Assembly: GCF_002368095.1 (NCBI RefSeq)
Contig: NZ_AP018227.1
Coordinates: 8,476,001-8,540,000 of the forward strand
From: Calothrix parasitica NIES-267
GTDB lineage: Bacteria > Cyanobacteriota > Cyanobacteriia > Cyanobacteriales > Nostocaceae
Length of the DNA stretch: 64,000 nucleotides
Direction of reading: 5' to 3'
This document shows, in pieces, positions 20,163-30,700 of this stretch; position 1 is the first letter of the stretch, and each line of letters begins with the position of its first letter. The notes beneath the pieces are model-generated. The model searched no databases and was not told where the DNA came from. It saw only the letters and a list, made by a program, of their open reading frames with translations. The position numbers were made by a program, and so were the translations under genes.

Positions 20163-20193
20163 AAACCCGGTATCTTTGAGATATCGGGTTTTT
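20163..20193 (+). terminator. Rho-independent terminator of leuA
   Basis: 12-base arms (AAACCCGGTATC against GATATCGGGTTT, with one G-T pair) around a five-base loop, followed by a T-run. Placed 35 bases after the leuA stop. Confidence 0.85.
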
Positions 20194-20304
20194 GAATTAT
20201 CACTTTATAAGAAGGTTAAAGGTTGAAGGTTAAAGAATCATAAGGTTCAGTGTTTATTAATATCCTATAGCAATCCTATATGAGTCGTGAGAAAGATAGG
20301 TGTC

Positions 20305-20337
20305 AGAAACCCGGTTGTTTGAAAAAACCGGGTTTCT
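20305..20337. repeat. Dispersed palindrome (AGAAACCCGGTT type)
   Basis: Two perfect 12-base arms, AGAAACCCGGTT and its complement, around a nine-base loop. This AGAAACCCGG family is spread through many cyanobacterial genomes; here it lies between leuA and the glycosyltransferase gene and has no T-run. Confidence 0.75.
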
Positions 20338-20429
20338 CAAATCTCACAAATTATTTAGGAATGCTATAGCCTAATCTATTAGTGCTATAAATAAAAAAAA
20401 TATTATAAATATCATAATTAATTACAATA

Positions 20430-21437
20430 ATGACTTTAGTCTCAATTGTCATAACTTCTTATAACAAAGCTCCTTATTTGGAACAAGCTGTAAAAAGCGT
20501 CTTAGCGCAAACCTATTCTAATATTGAATGTATTATTGTTGATGACGGTTCAACTGATAATACAGAAAAAATAGCTCAAGAATTGATTGCTAAATATCCG
20601 CAAATCAAGTACTTTGTTAAACCAAATGGTGGAATTTCTTCAGCGCGTAATTTTGGCAATAGTAAAGCAACTGGGAAGTATATTCAGTTTTTAGATGCTG
20701 ATGATTGGATTCATGAAGATAAAATCATAAATCAGCTAGAATGTTTGCAAAGTATGTCGGAAGAAGAAGTTTTTGCTTATTCAAATTATGAGCGGGTTTA
20801 TGTTGATAAAAATAATCAAATAATTAAATGTGTATCGCATCAAATAGGACAGTTATCAAAAGAAGAGTTAATTAATAGGTTGTTGATTTGTCCAGATTTT
20901 TTAGCTGATTCTTCTTTTCCTCTATTACAGCAAGCAATGTTGTTTAAAAAAACGATTTTTAATAAATACCAGTTTGATGAAACATTGAAAGCTTGTGAAG
21001 ATAGAGAGTTAATGATTGATTTGCTAATTAATGATAATATTTCTTACGTTTATACACCGATGATGGTCGCTTATTATCGCAAACACGCTTCTAATTTAAC
21101 AGATAATGGTTTATTGATGCGAGAATCTTACATTCGCTATTTTGAAATTGTCAAACAGAAGCATCAAGATTCAATTAGCTTAAATGCAGAAAGTGTGAAT
21201 TTATTAGTAGAGAAAACAATTGAGTTTAAAGAAACTGATTCTCTTGCAAGAGTTAGTCAATTAATTGAGTATCCGATTTATATATTTGATAAAAAAATTA
21301 AAATTACTAATTCACTCATGCTCAAGGCTTTTTATAATCTCAGATTAACTTTACCCGATTTTATTTTATATAAACACCGTCGAGGTTTGCGCTCTCAAAA
21401 AGTTATATCGTGGTTTTCCAAAGTGCTTAAGTTTTAA
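20430..21437 (+). CDS. Family 2 glycosyltransferase
   Basis: A 335-residue GT-A fold enzyme that would transfer a sugar from a nucleotide donor to an unknown acceptor. Seen: VSIVITSYNKAPYLEQA at the N-terminus, VDDGSTD at 37-43, GGISSARNFG and the metal-binding DADD at 89-92. No membrane helix is evident. It stands alone, not in an obvious polysaccharide cluster, so the product cannot be named. Confidence 0.88.
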   Translation: MTLVSIVITSYNKAPYLEQAVKSVLAQTYSNIECIIVDDGSTDNTEKIAQELIAKYPQIKYFVKPNGGISSARNFGNSKATGKYIQFLDADDWIHEDKIINQLECLQSMSEEEVFAYSNYERVYVDKNNQIIKCVSHQIGQLSKEELINRLLICPDFLADSSFPLLQQAMLFKKTIFNKYQFDETLKACEDRELMIDLLINDNISYVYTPMMVAYYRKHASNLTDNGLLMRESYIRYFEIVKQKHQDSISLNAESVNLLVEKTIEFKETDSLARVSQLIEYPIYIFDKKIKITNSLMLKAFYNLRLTLPDFILYKHRRGLRSQKVISWFSKVLKF

Positions 21438-21612
21438 TAAACAATCAATACTGACTTATATCTTATATTAAAGACGAAAATCATCTAAAGGCCTCCGGGA
21501 GTTTGGAAACTTCGTCTCTTTAGAGCGAAGAGGAAAAACGACACAGGCGCAAAGCTCGCCGTAAGAAGATTCTTCCGGCAGACTTTGCAGTTTTAACTGC
21601 CTTGAATTAACT

Positions 21613-22890
21613 TCAAAATGCATAGGAATACCCATCTTTTTTATGAATAGTTTTGCAGTATTTATAAGAAATTCCTTGTACTAGTTTTTTGCGGGTTGAA
21701 ATATTAAAGCTACCAGTACTTCTAGTAGCTATTCTTCCTATATATTCACCAATTTTTTTACCTGATGTGACAATTGCTTTTACAATGTCTCCTGTCTGGA
21801 AACTTTTAACAAATTTAAATCTAGGGACATATCTTGCAGGAAAACCGTACTTATCTGTTCTACATATTTGGCGTGTCTCATGACCATTGCATTTTATTTT
21901 TAATGGTTGCTTAGTTAGAAGTTTTAAGTTTTGAACATCACCAACACAAGCTGCATCAATCCAATGTTGTTTGTCAAGATTTAATCTCGTTCTATTAAAT
22001 TTTGTTTGCGCTCCTGTCGCCGTTTTAGTAGGTAATAAATTAGATAAGACTTTTACTAACTTATTCCTAGTTGCGTTTACTGCGGCAGCATCCAAAAGCG
22101 GTTTTTTAGCTTTAGATTGAATTTTTTTGAGTAAATCTGGTTTCCTTTTCAAAAATTCTTCTACTGGTTTGTTACTTTTCTTTTGGTTACATTTTTCACA
22201 AGCTAGACATAAATTGCTTACTCTGTTACTACCTCCTTTTGACTTGGGATAAATATGCTCGATTTGAAGAGGAACATCTTTTTTACCGCAGTAAGTACAT
22301 TCTCTACCCCATGTTTCTAGTAAATATTCACGCACTTGATAACCTTGTAGTTCCCCTTGCTGATACTCGACTCCAGATATTTCTGGGTCTTGCATTTGTT
22401 GCATATCAAATTTAACTTTTTCAATCCATAGCTCAGTTATTGATGCATAACGCATTAAACGCTTTACCCATGTTTCTGTTGTTAGGATTCGATGTTCTAA
22501 GCTTGGAGGAAGCCAGTTTTCCTCGCACTTGCGGTTGTCAAAGCGTGGTTTTCTGTACCGAGTTTTTCTGCTTCTGCGGTTACTCCTTAATTGTCTGCGG
22601 GATAATAAGGCATCTTTTATTTGATAACCTCGATGCTCCAATTCGGCGCACCAAATAACATTTTCTCCCTCAAGCAATGCGATACCTGTAAATTTACTTC
22701 CAGGGTCAAGCTTTAACGTTAATGTTTTAATCGTTGGACTATCAATTGCAGTTTTTAGAATTAATGTAAACGGATACATTCTGTAAATTGCTGCCTTACC
22801 TTTTTCTAGCAATCTACGCGCTTGTTTTGGAGTAACTGGGTTTAATTTTTGCTTGTTTGTATCGACTACAAAAACGTAATTTTGTTGCAT
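21613..22890 (-). CDS. iscB: RNA-guided HNH/RuvC endonuclease IscB
   Basis: A 425-residue protein with the IscB order: N-terminal PLMP-type domain (VTPKQARRLLEKGKAAIYRMYPFT split across residues 19-42), RuvC-I LKLDPGSKFTGIAL (D62), an arginine-rich bridge helix (RRQLRSNRRSRKTRYRKPRF, about 98-117), RuvC-II ELWIEKVKF (E157), an HNH domain with CTYC, H212 of EHIYPKSKGG, N226 and CEKC, and RuvC-III QHWIDAACV (H309, D312). All catalytic residues are present, so it should be active. IscB proteins, the ancestors of Cas9, are guided by an omega-RNA encoded just upstream. It starts with ATG. Confidence 0.93.
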   Translation of the reverse strand: MQQNYVFVVDTNKQKLNPVTPKQARRLLEKGKAAIYRMYPFTLILKTAIDSPTIKTLTLKLDPGSKFTGIALLEGENVIWCAELEHRGYQIKDALLSRRQLRSNRRSRKTRYRKPRFDNRKCEENWLPPSLEHRILTTETWVKRLMRYASITELWIEKVKFDMQQMQDPEISGVEYQQGELQGYQVREYLLETWGRECTYCGKKDVPLQIEHIYPKSKGGSNRVSNLCLACEKCNQKKSNKPVEEFLKRKPDLLKKIQSKAKKPLLDAAAVNATRNKLVKVLSNLLPTKTATGAQTKFNRTRLNLDKQHWIDAACVGDVQNLKLLTKQPLKIKCNGHETRQICRTDKYGFPARYVPRFKFVKSFQTGDIVKAIVTSGKKIGEYIGRIATRSTGSFNISTRKKLVQGISYKYCKTIHKKDGYSYAF

Positions 22891-22960
22891 TGTTAGTGCC
22901 TCAATTGGTAATGTTAGCTTTCTCCCAAAGGGAGACGCTGCGCTAACGACATTGTTAGTG
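22888..22960. repeat. Small dispersed repeat between 11-base direct repeats in the iscB leader
   Basis: The 11-mer CATTGTTAGTG occurs at 22888-22898 and again at 22950-22960. Between them is a nested hairpin (22913-22947: GTTAGC...GCTAAC outside, CTCCC...GGGAG inside) containing GGGAGACGCTGCGC, a sequence typical of small dispersed repeats in Nostocales. The arrangement looks like an insertion with target duplication, just ahead of the iscB start codon. Confidence 0.65.
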
Positions 22961-23122
22961 GTCGGTGACTATTCAAGTAGCACTACCTTAACCCCTTAAA
23001 GCTGTTTAGCTACCCGATTCTAGAGCAAGGAACTAGCTACGCATTCCTTGGTAGGTTCTTTAACGCTTGCCACTAACGAAAGTCTGGTCAACTAAAGAGC
23101 TTTCAACTAAAAGCTGGAAGCT
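22950..23122 (-). ncRNA. Predicted omega-RNA (HEARO RNA) of IscB
   Basis: The leader of iscB read on the minus strand. It starts with a stem of GAGCTTCCAGC against GTTGAAAGCTC (23122-23097), closely matching the first stem of known IscB omega-RNAs, and continues through several smaller stem-forming segments to about 22950. The guide would be the bases directly 5' of 23122, which here contain a GC palindrome. Boundaries are estimates; no folding was run. Confidence 0.65.
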
Positions 23123-23192
23123 CCCGGCTTCAAGCCGGGGGTCGTTGACGTAGAGACTTAGTATTGCTACGTCCCTAGCAATATGCAATTTA

Positions 23193-24128
23193 TCAAAAAC
23201 CTAGACTCATAATAAATTGATTAATCGCTCCTAAGTAGGAGTCATCACCAGGTTTATAAATCCGAAAATGTCCTGCTTGGGGAACTGTAAACAGTTGTTT
23301 GGGTTCGGGAGCAGAATTATATAATTTGTGACTCATGTATGACGGTACAATATTATCGGCTGTACCATGAATAAATAAAACAGGAACCTGCAATTTTTTG
23401 ACTTTTACAATTGAATTGAATCTTTGTGTTAATAATAAATCAATCGGAAATAACCCCAGCCAATTTTGCTGTTTAACTATTTCAGCCATTGAAGTAAAGG
23501 AACTTTGCACAATTAAACCACCTGCTTGGGGATGTTTAACTGCTAAATCAATTGCAACCGCTCCTCCTAAAGATTCTCCATAAATCACGATATCCTTTGC
23601 TAGAATGCGTCTTTCATTAATTAGGTAATTCCATGCTGTTTGAGAATCTTGATAAATTTGTGACTCGTTAGGATGTTGTTGTCCTTTGCTTTCACCAAAT
23701 CCTCGATAGTCAACAACTAAAACGGAAAATCCTAGTTGTCGCATTGCTTTAATTCTGGCTAAAGAATTGTAGTAGCTTTTATTTCCACCAGCACCACAAA
23801 AGTAAAGAATAGTTTTAGGATAAGAAAGAATTTTTGCAGGTTCGTTAGCAATTAACTCTATTTTTTCTCCTGGGTTGGGTGAATCAAACCACCAACCACT
23901 TAAATATTCGTTTTTACTATTAGCAATTGGGATTGTTACTTTTGTATAAGGGAGATTAAAATCTGGTGAAGTAGGAAGTAACTGTAATTCGAGCTTAGGA
24001 CGGAATATTAAATAACGTTGCTGTAAATATAAGTATAGAGAAAAAGAACTATAAGATATTGTGATAAATACTAAAAAAGTAAATAGCAGTTTACGACGAA
24101 AGAAGGACAGATTCAAAGAACTTGCCAC
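23193..24128 (-). CDS. Membrane-anchored alpha/beta hydrolase
   Basis: A 311-residue hydrolase of the BEM46/ABHD13-like type. A single N-terminal hydrophobic helix (about 13-33) suggests a membrane anchor. Seen: VVDYRGFGESKG, nucleophile elbow YGESLGG (S186), HGTADNIVP (D258) and AGHFR (H287): a complete catalytic triad. The substrate is unknown. The start read is GTG at 24126-24128. The IscB element lies just past its stop codon. Confidence 0.87.
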   Translation of the reverse strand: MASSLNLSFFRRKLLFTFLVFITISYSSFSLYLYLQQRYLIFRPKLELQLLPTSPDFNLPYTKVTIPIANSKNEYLSGWWFDSPNPGEKIELIANEPAKILSYPKTILYFCGAGGNKSYYNSLARIKAMRQLGFSVLVVDYRGFGESKGQQHPNESQIYQDSQTAWNYLINERRILAKDIVIYGESLGGAVAIDLAVKHPQAGGLIVQSSFTSMAEIVKQQNWLGLFPIDLLLTQRFNSIVKVKKLQVPVLFIHGTADNIVPSYMSHKLYNSAPEPKQLFTVPQAGHFRIYKPGDDSYLGAINQFIMSLGF

Positions 24129-24260
24129 TGTGATTTCCCTTATTTATCTATTCTTAAATATCTTCACAATAATATTTACTGATTCCCTAAAAATATGGGA
24201 AATAAATGATTTTTGTCAGGGAATAATGATTTTATTGTGGCTTTTAATAATATACCTTTA

Positions 24261-25730
24261 CTACGGAAAAGTGATGATTTCAGCTAATCTAAGAATTCCC
24301 TGTTGAAGTTGACTTTCTGTGAGTTCTCCATAACCGAAGATGAATTCACCTCTAGGATGATTTGTAAGATAATGAGGATTAGCAGACATCATTCCTACTC
24401 CTACTTTTGCAGCACGTTGAATAATCTCTTGGTCACTTAAGTTAGTTTTGAAGCACACCATTAGATGAATTCCGGCTTTTTCTCCTAAAATTTTGACTCG
24501 TTTTCCAAAGTGTTTTTTTAAAGCTTTGACCAAAATCTGACGACGTTGATTATATATTGAACGCATTTTTCTAATATGACGGTCTAAATATCCAGATTCT
24601 ATAAATTCTGCAAGCACTTGCTGTTCTAAAATTGGCAAATGTCTGTCATTAAGCCATTTTGCTCGGGTGAATATCGTAACTAAACTTTTAGGAAGCACTA
24701 AATAACCGATTCGTAATGATGGAAATAAGACTTTTGAAAAAGTTCCGATGTAAAGCACACAATCGCTTTTATCTAATCCTTGTAATGCTGGGATTGGTTT
24801 TTCACCATATCGAAATTCACTATCATAATCATCTTCAATTATTAATCCTCCGGTTTGTTGTGCCCAGTTTAATAATTCTAAGCGTCGTGGTAGGGATAAA
24901 ATTGCTCCGGTGGGGAATTGATGAGAAGGAGTTACGTAAATTAAACGAATATTTTTATTAGTAGATTCTGCTAATTCTTTGACTATTAAACCTGAATTAT
25001 CAACTCTTATTGGTAGGATTTGAGATTGTTGAGTTTCAAATATAATTCTTGCACTTAAGTAACCAGGATTTTCTATAGCTATGGTTTCTCCTGGTTCGAT
25101 TAATAATCGCAAAATTAAGTCTAGTGCTTGTTGGGTACCGTTAGTAATTAATATCTGTTCCGGTTCGCAATTAACTGCACGAGAACGAGTAAGATAACGT
25201 GTAATTGCTTTTCGCAAAGGTTGATAACCTAAAGGTTCTGTTGAATAATCTAACCAATTGAAATTGGTATTACAATAATGAGATAGCAATCTACGCCATA
25301 TTTTGATTGGAAACTCATTAAGCGCTGGTGTTCCGTAACGGAAGTTTATTTCTAATCTGGGTTCAGCTATTCTAGGAACATTTTTTATTTTAACTAAACT
25401 GTCTCCATATTTAGATAGTTTAATTGATGAAAGATTAGTTTTGTCTCTATTTTCAACTAGATTTGAATAGATTAAATCATCGGGAATTTGTTGACAAATA
25501 AAAGTACCGCGACCCGTTACTGTTTCTAAATAACCTTCACTTAAAAGTTGTTCGTAACTTGTGGTAACTGTAAAACGAGAAACAGCAAGAGATTTCGCTA
25601 AAGAGCGAGTTGAAGGAATTCGTTCTCCTGGTGTTAGTTTTCCTGTGAGAATGGCTTGACGAAGTTCTTCATAAAGCTGCTGGTGTAGGGGTTTTGATAA
25701 ATTATTGTCGAGGGTTATTGCTAAATCCAT
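24261..25730 (-). CDS. MocR-type GntR/aminotransferase-like regulator
   Basis: A 489-residue fusion of an N-terminal GntR winged helix (about 8-80, IPSTRSLAKSLAVSRFTV and GYLETVTGRGTF) with a fold-type I aminotransferase domain. Seen in the latter: ITNGTQQALDL, IEDDYDSEFRY (299-308) and the PLP lysine K333 in GTFSKVLFPSLRIGY. MocR proteins sense PLP or amino compounds and control nearby genes, as PdxR does; no pyridoxal or GABA genes are adjacent, so the target is unknown. It is on the same strand as the alpha/beta hydrolase, 132 bases upstream. Confidence 0.92.
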   Translation of the reverse strand: MDLAITLDNNLSKPLHQQLYEELRQAILTGKLTPGERIPSTRSLAKSLAVSRFTVTTSYEQLLSEGYLETVTGRGTFICQQIPDDLIYSNLVENRDKTNLSSIKLSKYGDSLVKIKNVPRIAEPRLEINFRYGTPALNEFPIKIWRRLLSHYCNTNFNWLDYSTEPLGYQPLRKAITRYLTRSRAVNCEPEQILITNGTQQALDLILRLLIEPGETIAIENPGYLSARIIFETQQSQILPIRVDNSGLIVKELAESTNKNIRLIYVTPSHQFPTGAILSLPRRLELLNWAQQTGGLIIEDDYDSEFRYGEKPIPALQGLDKSDCVLYIGTFSKVLFPSLRIGYLVLPKSLVTIFTRAKWLNDRHLPILEQQVLAEFIESGYLDRHIRKMRSIYNQRRQILVKALKKHFGKRVKILGEKAGIHLMVCFKTNLSDQEIIQRAAKVGVGMMSANPHYLTNHPRGEFIFGYGELTESQLQQGILRLAEIITFP

Positions 25731-25839
25731 TTTATGGATATTATTAATTTTTGTAGATAAGTAAGTTTATATTTTAAAATTATTTTCGAGGTTTAACAAA
25801 GTGTCTATTAGAACTAGTGAAATTTCAGATACTAATCCA

Positions 25840-27711
25840 TCAATTAGCAATTTTTTCAAGGCTTGTTTTAAGTAATTCTTCAACTTCTTCTAATTCACAT
25901 AGCTTGACTAACTGCACAATTTTCTGAGAAAAGGGCATATATTTACTGTTCTGTTGAGCAATTTCTTCAGCAGTTTTTAGAATCTTACTTAATGAGCCAT
26001 GCTGAGTTAATTCTAATAGCTGTTGTAAGTCCTCTATAGCTGGTAAAATTAGCTCTTCATCATTTTCATTAATAATAGAAGTTAATTTATTATTTTCAAT
26101 TTTATTGTATTCCCAATTAAATTTTTTAGAAACATTGAAACTAGCTTCAAAACTAAAAGTACTACCAAGCCCCATTTTACTCTCTAATTGAATATTGCTA
26201 TCCATAAGTTCAACAATCTTTTGGCTAATTGCTAAACCTAAACCCGTTCCTTGAATTTGATATTTTTTGTCACTTCCTTGCTCAAAGGAACGAAATATTT
26301 TTGCTCGTTCGCTATCAGAGATACCAATCCCTGTATCTTCTACTTGGAAGCTTATAAAGACAATATTATTATTGCTACATTTCTCTGGATTGAGATGTTT
26401 AACTCTGAAAGTAACGTTACCTTGGTCGGTAAATTTAATCGCATTATTTAAAAGATTAAGAAGTACCTGTCGCAGTCGTTTTTCATCAGCTAGAATACCG
26501 AGCGGTAGATTTTTATCTGGTTCATAAATAAAGTTAATTCCTTTTTTTGTCGCTGACAAGCTACAGATTTCTGTTACTCTTTCTAGAAAATAGGGAAAAT
26601 GAATATCTGTAAATTGCAATTCAAATCTACCAGCTTCTATCTTAGAAATATCTAAGATGTCATTAATCACGGTAAGTAAATGAGAACCACATTCATAAAT
26701 AATTTGCAGCCCATGATTTTCTTTTTTCTGTAATTCTTCAGACTGTTGGAGAATTTGAGCATAGCCTAAAATACCATTAAGAGGAGTGCGAAGTTCATGG
26801 CTCATGTTCGCTAGAAATTCACTTTTAGCTTTATTGGCTGCGTCAGCAGCTTCTTTGGTATATTCAAGTTTTTCTGTATATATTTGCTGTTCTTGTAAAA
26901 GTTTGTTGACACGATAAATCAATTGATTAAATGAAGAAGCTAGTAGTCCTATTTCATCTTTGCTTTTAAAGGGAGCTTGTAAAGTAAAATCATCTTCTTT
27001 AGTAACTTGTAAAGCTATTTTGTTTAAAGTCTGGATAGGATGAGCGATTGTTCTACTGATATATAAAGCTATAATAACTCCAATAGCAATTGATATTCCT
27101 AAGCTGATAATAATAATTTGATTGCGGCTTTTTTCTGCCTCTAATAGATAAGTTTCACTGAAATTTTCTTGTTTTTCTGCAAGTGTGTAAAATTTGGTCA
27201 ATTCATCAGAAAATTCTATAAATTTAGCAAATTCTGGACTTTTAGCCAAATTAACCACTAGCTTTTCTGCTTCTTGTTTATTATTAGGTGATAGAATTAG
27301 TAATTTATCAATTTTGTTAATAACATCTCGCAATTTATTTGCAAACTTAGTGACAGTTATTTCGTACTCTTTGAGTAACACTTCTAAGTCTTTTGATGTC
27401 GAAAGTGTACCCGATTTATTATGAATATTTAACTTTTTCTGAATTTTCTCAATCCGCTCTACAAAACTCAAACACTCACGTTTAAAAATTTGTGGATTTT
27501 GCAAATGAGTGGTTAATTGCTTGGTAGGACGATTGTACAAAATATCAACTTGCAGTCTGCTGAGAAATTGTCTTCTTTTAGAAGCTTTTTGTCGAGCTTC
27601 TAATGCTTTTTGTTGGTGATGATTCCCGACAAATAAACCCGCTCCGGTTCCTACTAATGCAATCAATAATCCTAGTAAGTAACCGTAAATAATTTTGTTT
27701 CTAATTTTCAT
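25840..27711 (-). CDS. Membrane sensor histidine kinase
   Basis: A 623-residue kinase: transmembrane helix 1 (about 8-28), a mostly helical extracytoplasmic region (29-196), transmembrane helix 2 (about 197-218), HAMP linker (to about 270), dimerisation domain with H305 in SEFLANMSHELRTPLNG, and ATPase domain with N-box RQVLLNLLNNAIKFT and DTGIG. The C-terminal ~80 residues form a helical tail. Its ATG overlaps the stop region of the upstream giant kinase gene by 11 bases, which points to translational coupling and shared function. Confidence 0.93.
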   Translation of the reverse strand: MKIRNKIIYGYLLGLLIALVGTGAGLFVGNHHQQKALEARQKASKRRQFLSRLQVDILYNRPTKQLTTHLQNPQIFKRECLSFVERIEKIQKKLNIHNKSGTLSTSKDLEVLLKEYEITVTKFANKLRDVINKIDKLLILSPNNKQEAEKLVVNLAKSPEFAKFIEFSDELTKFYTLAEKQENFSETYLLEAEKSRNQIIIISLGISIAIGVIIALYISRTIAHPIQTLNKIALQVTKEDDFTLQAPFKSKDEIGLLASSFNQLIYRVNKLLQEQQIYTEKLEYTKEAADAANKAKSEFLANMSHELRTPLNGILGYAQILQQSEELQKKENHGLQIIYECGSHLLTVINDILDISKIEAGRFELQFTDIHFPYFLERVTEICSLSATKKGINFIYEPDKNLPLGILADEKRLRQVLLNLLNNAIKFTDQGNVTFRVKHLNPEKCSNNNIVFISFQVEDTGIGISDSERAKIFRSFEQGSDKKYQIQGTGLGLAISQKIVELMDSNIQLESKMGLGSTFSFEASFNVSKKFNWEYNKIENNKLTSIINENDEELILPAIEDLQQLLELTQHGSLSKILKTAEEIAQQNSKYMPFSQKIVQLVKLCELEEVEELLKTSLEKIAN

Positions 27712-30700
27712 CTTGATAATTTAGTGGCAATTCAATTATAAATTCTGTTCCTTCCCCATCAGTAGAATTACAACTCAAATTTCCTCGATGCTTGTCTACT
27801 ATAATTGAATAGCTAGTTGATAACCCTAAACCCGTACCGCTACCAACGGGTTTTGTAGTAAAAAATGGGTTGAATATGTTATTTATAATTGATTTATTGA
27901 TGCCAATACCATTATCCTTGATACTGATTAAGACATTTTTGCCATCTTTAATTGAAGTACTAATGATAATTTTTGGTTTCTTCTCATGCTTTTCTCGCAA
28001 AGCGTCAACTGCATTACTAATAATATTCATGAATACCTGATTTAATTCGGAAGCATAGCAATTAACTTTAGGAAGTTGACTATATTGTTTAATGACTTCA
28101 ATCTCTTGATGTTTGGTGTTAAATGTGAGTTTATGCTGCAAAACTAAAAGAGTGCTATCAATCCCAGAATGAATATTTACGGGTTTCATTTTGGCTTCAT
28201 CCAAGCGAGAGAAATTCTTAAATGATGAAATTATTTCGCGAATACGTTGCGTTCCTATTTTCATTGAATCTAAAAGCTTTGGTAAGTCATAAATCACAAA
28301 ATCAAGGTCTATCTCATAAATTTTTGATTCAATTTCTGGTAAGGTTTGAGGATAAAACTTTTGATATAGATTAATTAAATCAATTAACCCCAAAGCATAT
28401 TCGTTCGCTGGAACAAGATTACCGTAAATGAAGTTGATGGGGTTATTAATTTCGTGAGCTATACCAGCAACAAGTTGTCCCAGACCTGACATTTTTTCGG
28501 TCTGAATTAGTTGAGATTGAGTGCGTTGTAATTCTGCTAAAGTAGATTCTAATTCAGCCGCTTTTTTGGTTACTTCTTCAGTTCTTTCTTGGACTTTTTG
28601 CTCTAAGATGTGGGAATAATTATCCAATTGACTGTAGAGTTTGGCATTCTCTAAAGAAATTGCAGCTTGAGTACAGAGTAAATTGAGAGTATTTATACGG
28701 TTTCTTGTAAATGCACCAATGGTCAATTTATTTTCTAAATAAAGTACACCAACTAATTTACTTCTATCTAAAATCGGCATACACAAAAGACTTTTTATTT
28801 GTTGCTTTCGGAGATATTCGTCTGCAATAAAATCATTTTGAATAACTGCATTGTCTAATACAACTGTTTTTAAACTTCGTTTCACATAGTTAATGACTGT
28901 ATTCGGAATATCTTCGCTGTTCGCAGATGGTAAACCTAGGAGAGTTACATCCTGATTGTTGACTGATAAAGCTTCAAGAATTAATTCATTGTCTTTATGC
29001 AATAGTAAAGCAGCTTTTTTTGCTCCTGCATTTTCCATCACTAATTGCATTAGTTTAGATATTAACTGTTTTAGTTGAATTTCACTTGATAGTGCTTGTG
29101 TTGCTTTAATAATGCTGCTAAAATCAAGAGCCTCAGAAATGGTGCTGCTAGAACGATTAGTATGCATTTGTTGACTGATTAATACCGATTGATTCAAGCT
29201 TTCAAAACTAGTTTTATTTAATAGACCATTGTTGGAATACTGTGCTTCTAATATCGGTATTAACAGTTTAGTATAGCGTACTTCTAAATCGTTTATTTTA
29301 GCTAAACTCCCCCATTTTGCATAGCAAAAGTATGATTTTTGTATATAGCTTTCTGCAATTTTTTCTTTATCCCAATTGAGATAGAATTCGGCAGCTTTTT
29401 CGTTAGCAAGGGCTTCTTCGTGAATAAAATTATTTTCTTTGGCTCCATTTATAGCTTTGTCATAAAGCTCAATTGCTTCAGCTTTGTTTCCTAATATTCG
29501 GTATTTTTCTGCTTCTACTAAATGGAACTTATGTAGACAATTCTGGGGAGCATTATTAGCCCAATACTGCATTTTTATTTGGTTTTGCTCTACCTGTTCG
29601 CTGATTTGGCTTTGCTCAATCTTATTTGCGTTTTCGTATCGAGCAAGTTTTACTAATGAATCATAGAAATAAAAGGAAACGATGCATACCATAGCCACTA
29701 CACCGTCTAAATATTCTTGCGCTCGGGCTGCGTTTTCTGCTGCTTGGTCGTACTCATTAAACAGATAACAAAGCTTGAGTTTGGCAATATAAAACAATGC
29801 TAGAGTTGTTCTATCATTAGCTTGCTCGTGTACAGATATCATCTGCGATTCATTGTAAGCTTCACCAACTAAATCACAGGTATGCTCCGAACGGTCTAAT
29901 AAATTGAGTACGGTTTGTCGCGAAATATATATCTGATGAAGAATATGCTCCTGCTTTAGCTGGTCTACAGCATCACCATAAGCCGAAATTTCTGTCTCCA
30001 GACTTTCAAGTTCCTTACCTATTAAAATACAGTCAAAGCAATAAAAAGCAGCAGAAAATCCAGCAAATTCCAAATCACCTGCTTCTAAACCAACCTGATA
30101 AGCTTTGGTTAGCAAAGGTAGACTTTTGTAGACTGATTCTCGCCAATGTTTAATGAAATGTCCTACTAGTAATAAAACTTTTGATTCGATATCTTTGCTG
30201 TTAAATTTATTAACTAAATTTAATGCAAGTTGACCAAATTGGCTGCCAGATTCAATCTCATTAACTAAACCGCAAAGAATGAAACCGTACATTGCATACC
30301 CAAAAGCTGACGAGGATGTATTGCCAAATTCGACAGATAAATTTACCATTTTCATGGCAATTAAAGGCAGTAATTTAGGAAATGAAATATAAGCAGCGGG
30401 AGCGACGCTAGCTAAAATACGCATTGCTGCTAATTGATACGGGTCTTCCATTTGTGGAAGATGGAGCAAATCTGCAATTGACTTATTTGTTAAATTCGAT
30501 TGAGTTTCTAGTAATGCTTTGTTGAAGTCAGATGGTAATGGTTGTTGGGGTAAATTGATATTTTTATCAATGAGGTTAAGTACATTCAGTGCAATTTTTA
30601 CTGCTTCTAATAGTTTGACTTGAGCAATATTTCCATGAATTTTAGTCACGTAAATATTTATTTTATCGAGTAGTGTTTTTGCTTTTTTTAACACCACTGT

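Larger units (their letters stand above)
21485..23141 (-). mobile_element. IscB (HEARO-type) element
   Basis: A unit on the minus strand made of a structured leader, iscB, and a ~130-base hairpin-rich 3' region without transposase. At the iscB-downstream end the sequence runs ...GGAGGCCTTTAG then ATGA (minus strand, 21484-21481); HEARO/IscB elements are known to sit next to ATGA or GTGA. The other end is near 23122-23141, where a 17-base palindrome (CCCGGCTTCAAGCCGGG, 23123-23139) lies just outside the first omega-RNA stem. No tnpA was found, so movement would need a transposase supplied from elsewhere. Confidence 0.7.

Noticed and set aside
21613-22890. Cas9 or TnpB assignment for the HNH/RuvC protein
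   Set aside because: The length (425), PLMP start and lack of REC lobe point to IscB; TnpB has no HNH domain between its RuvC parts.
23123-23139. Intrinsic terminator of the alpha/beta hydrolase
   Set aside because: The GC hairpin is not followed by a T-run on the minus strand and lies at the boundary of the IscB element; an end or guide role fits better, though termination is not excluded.
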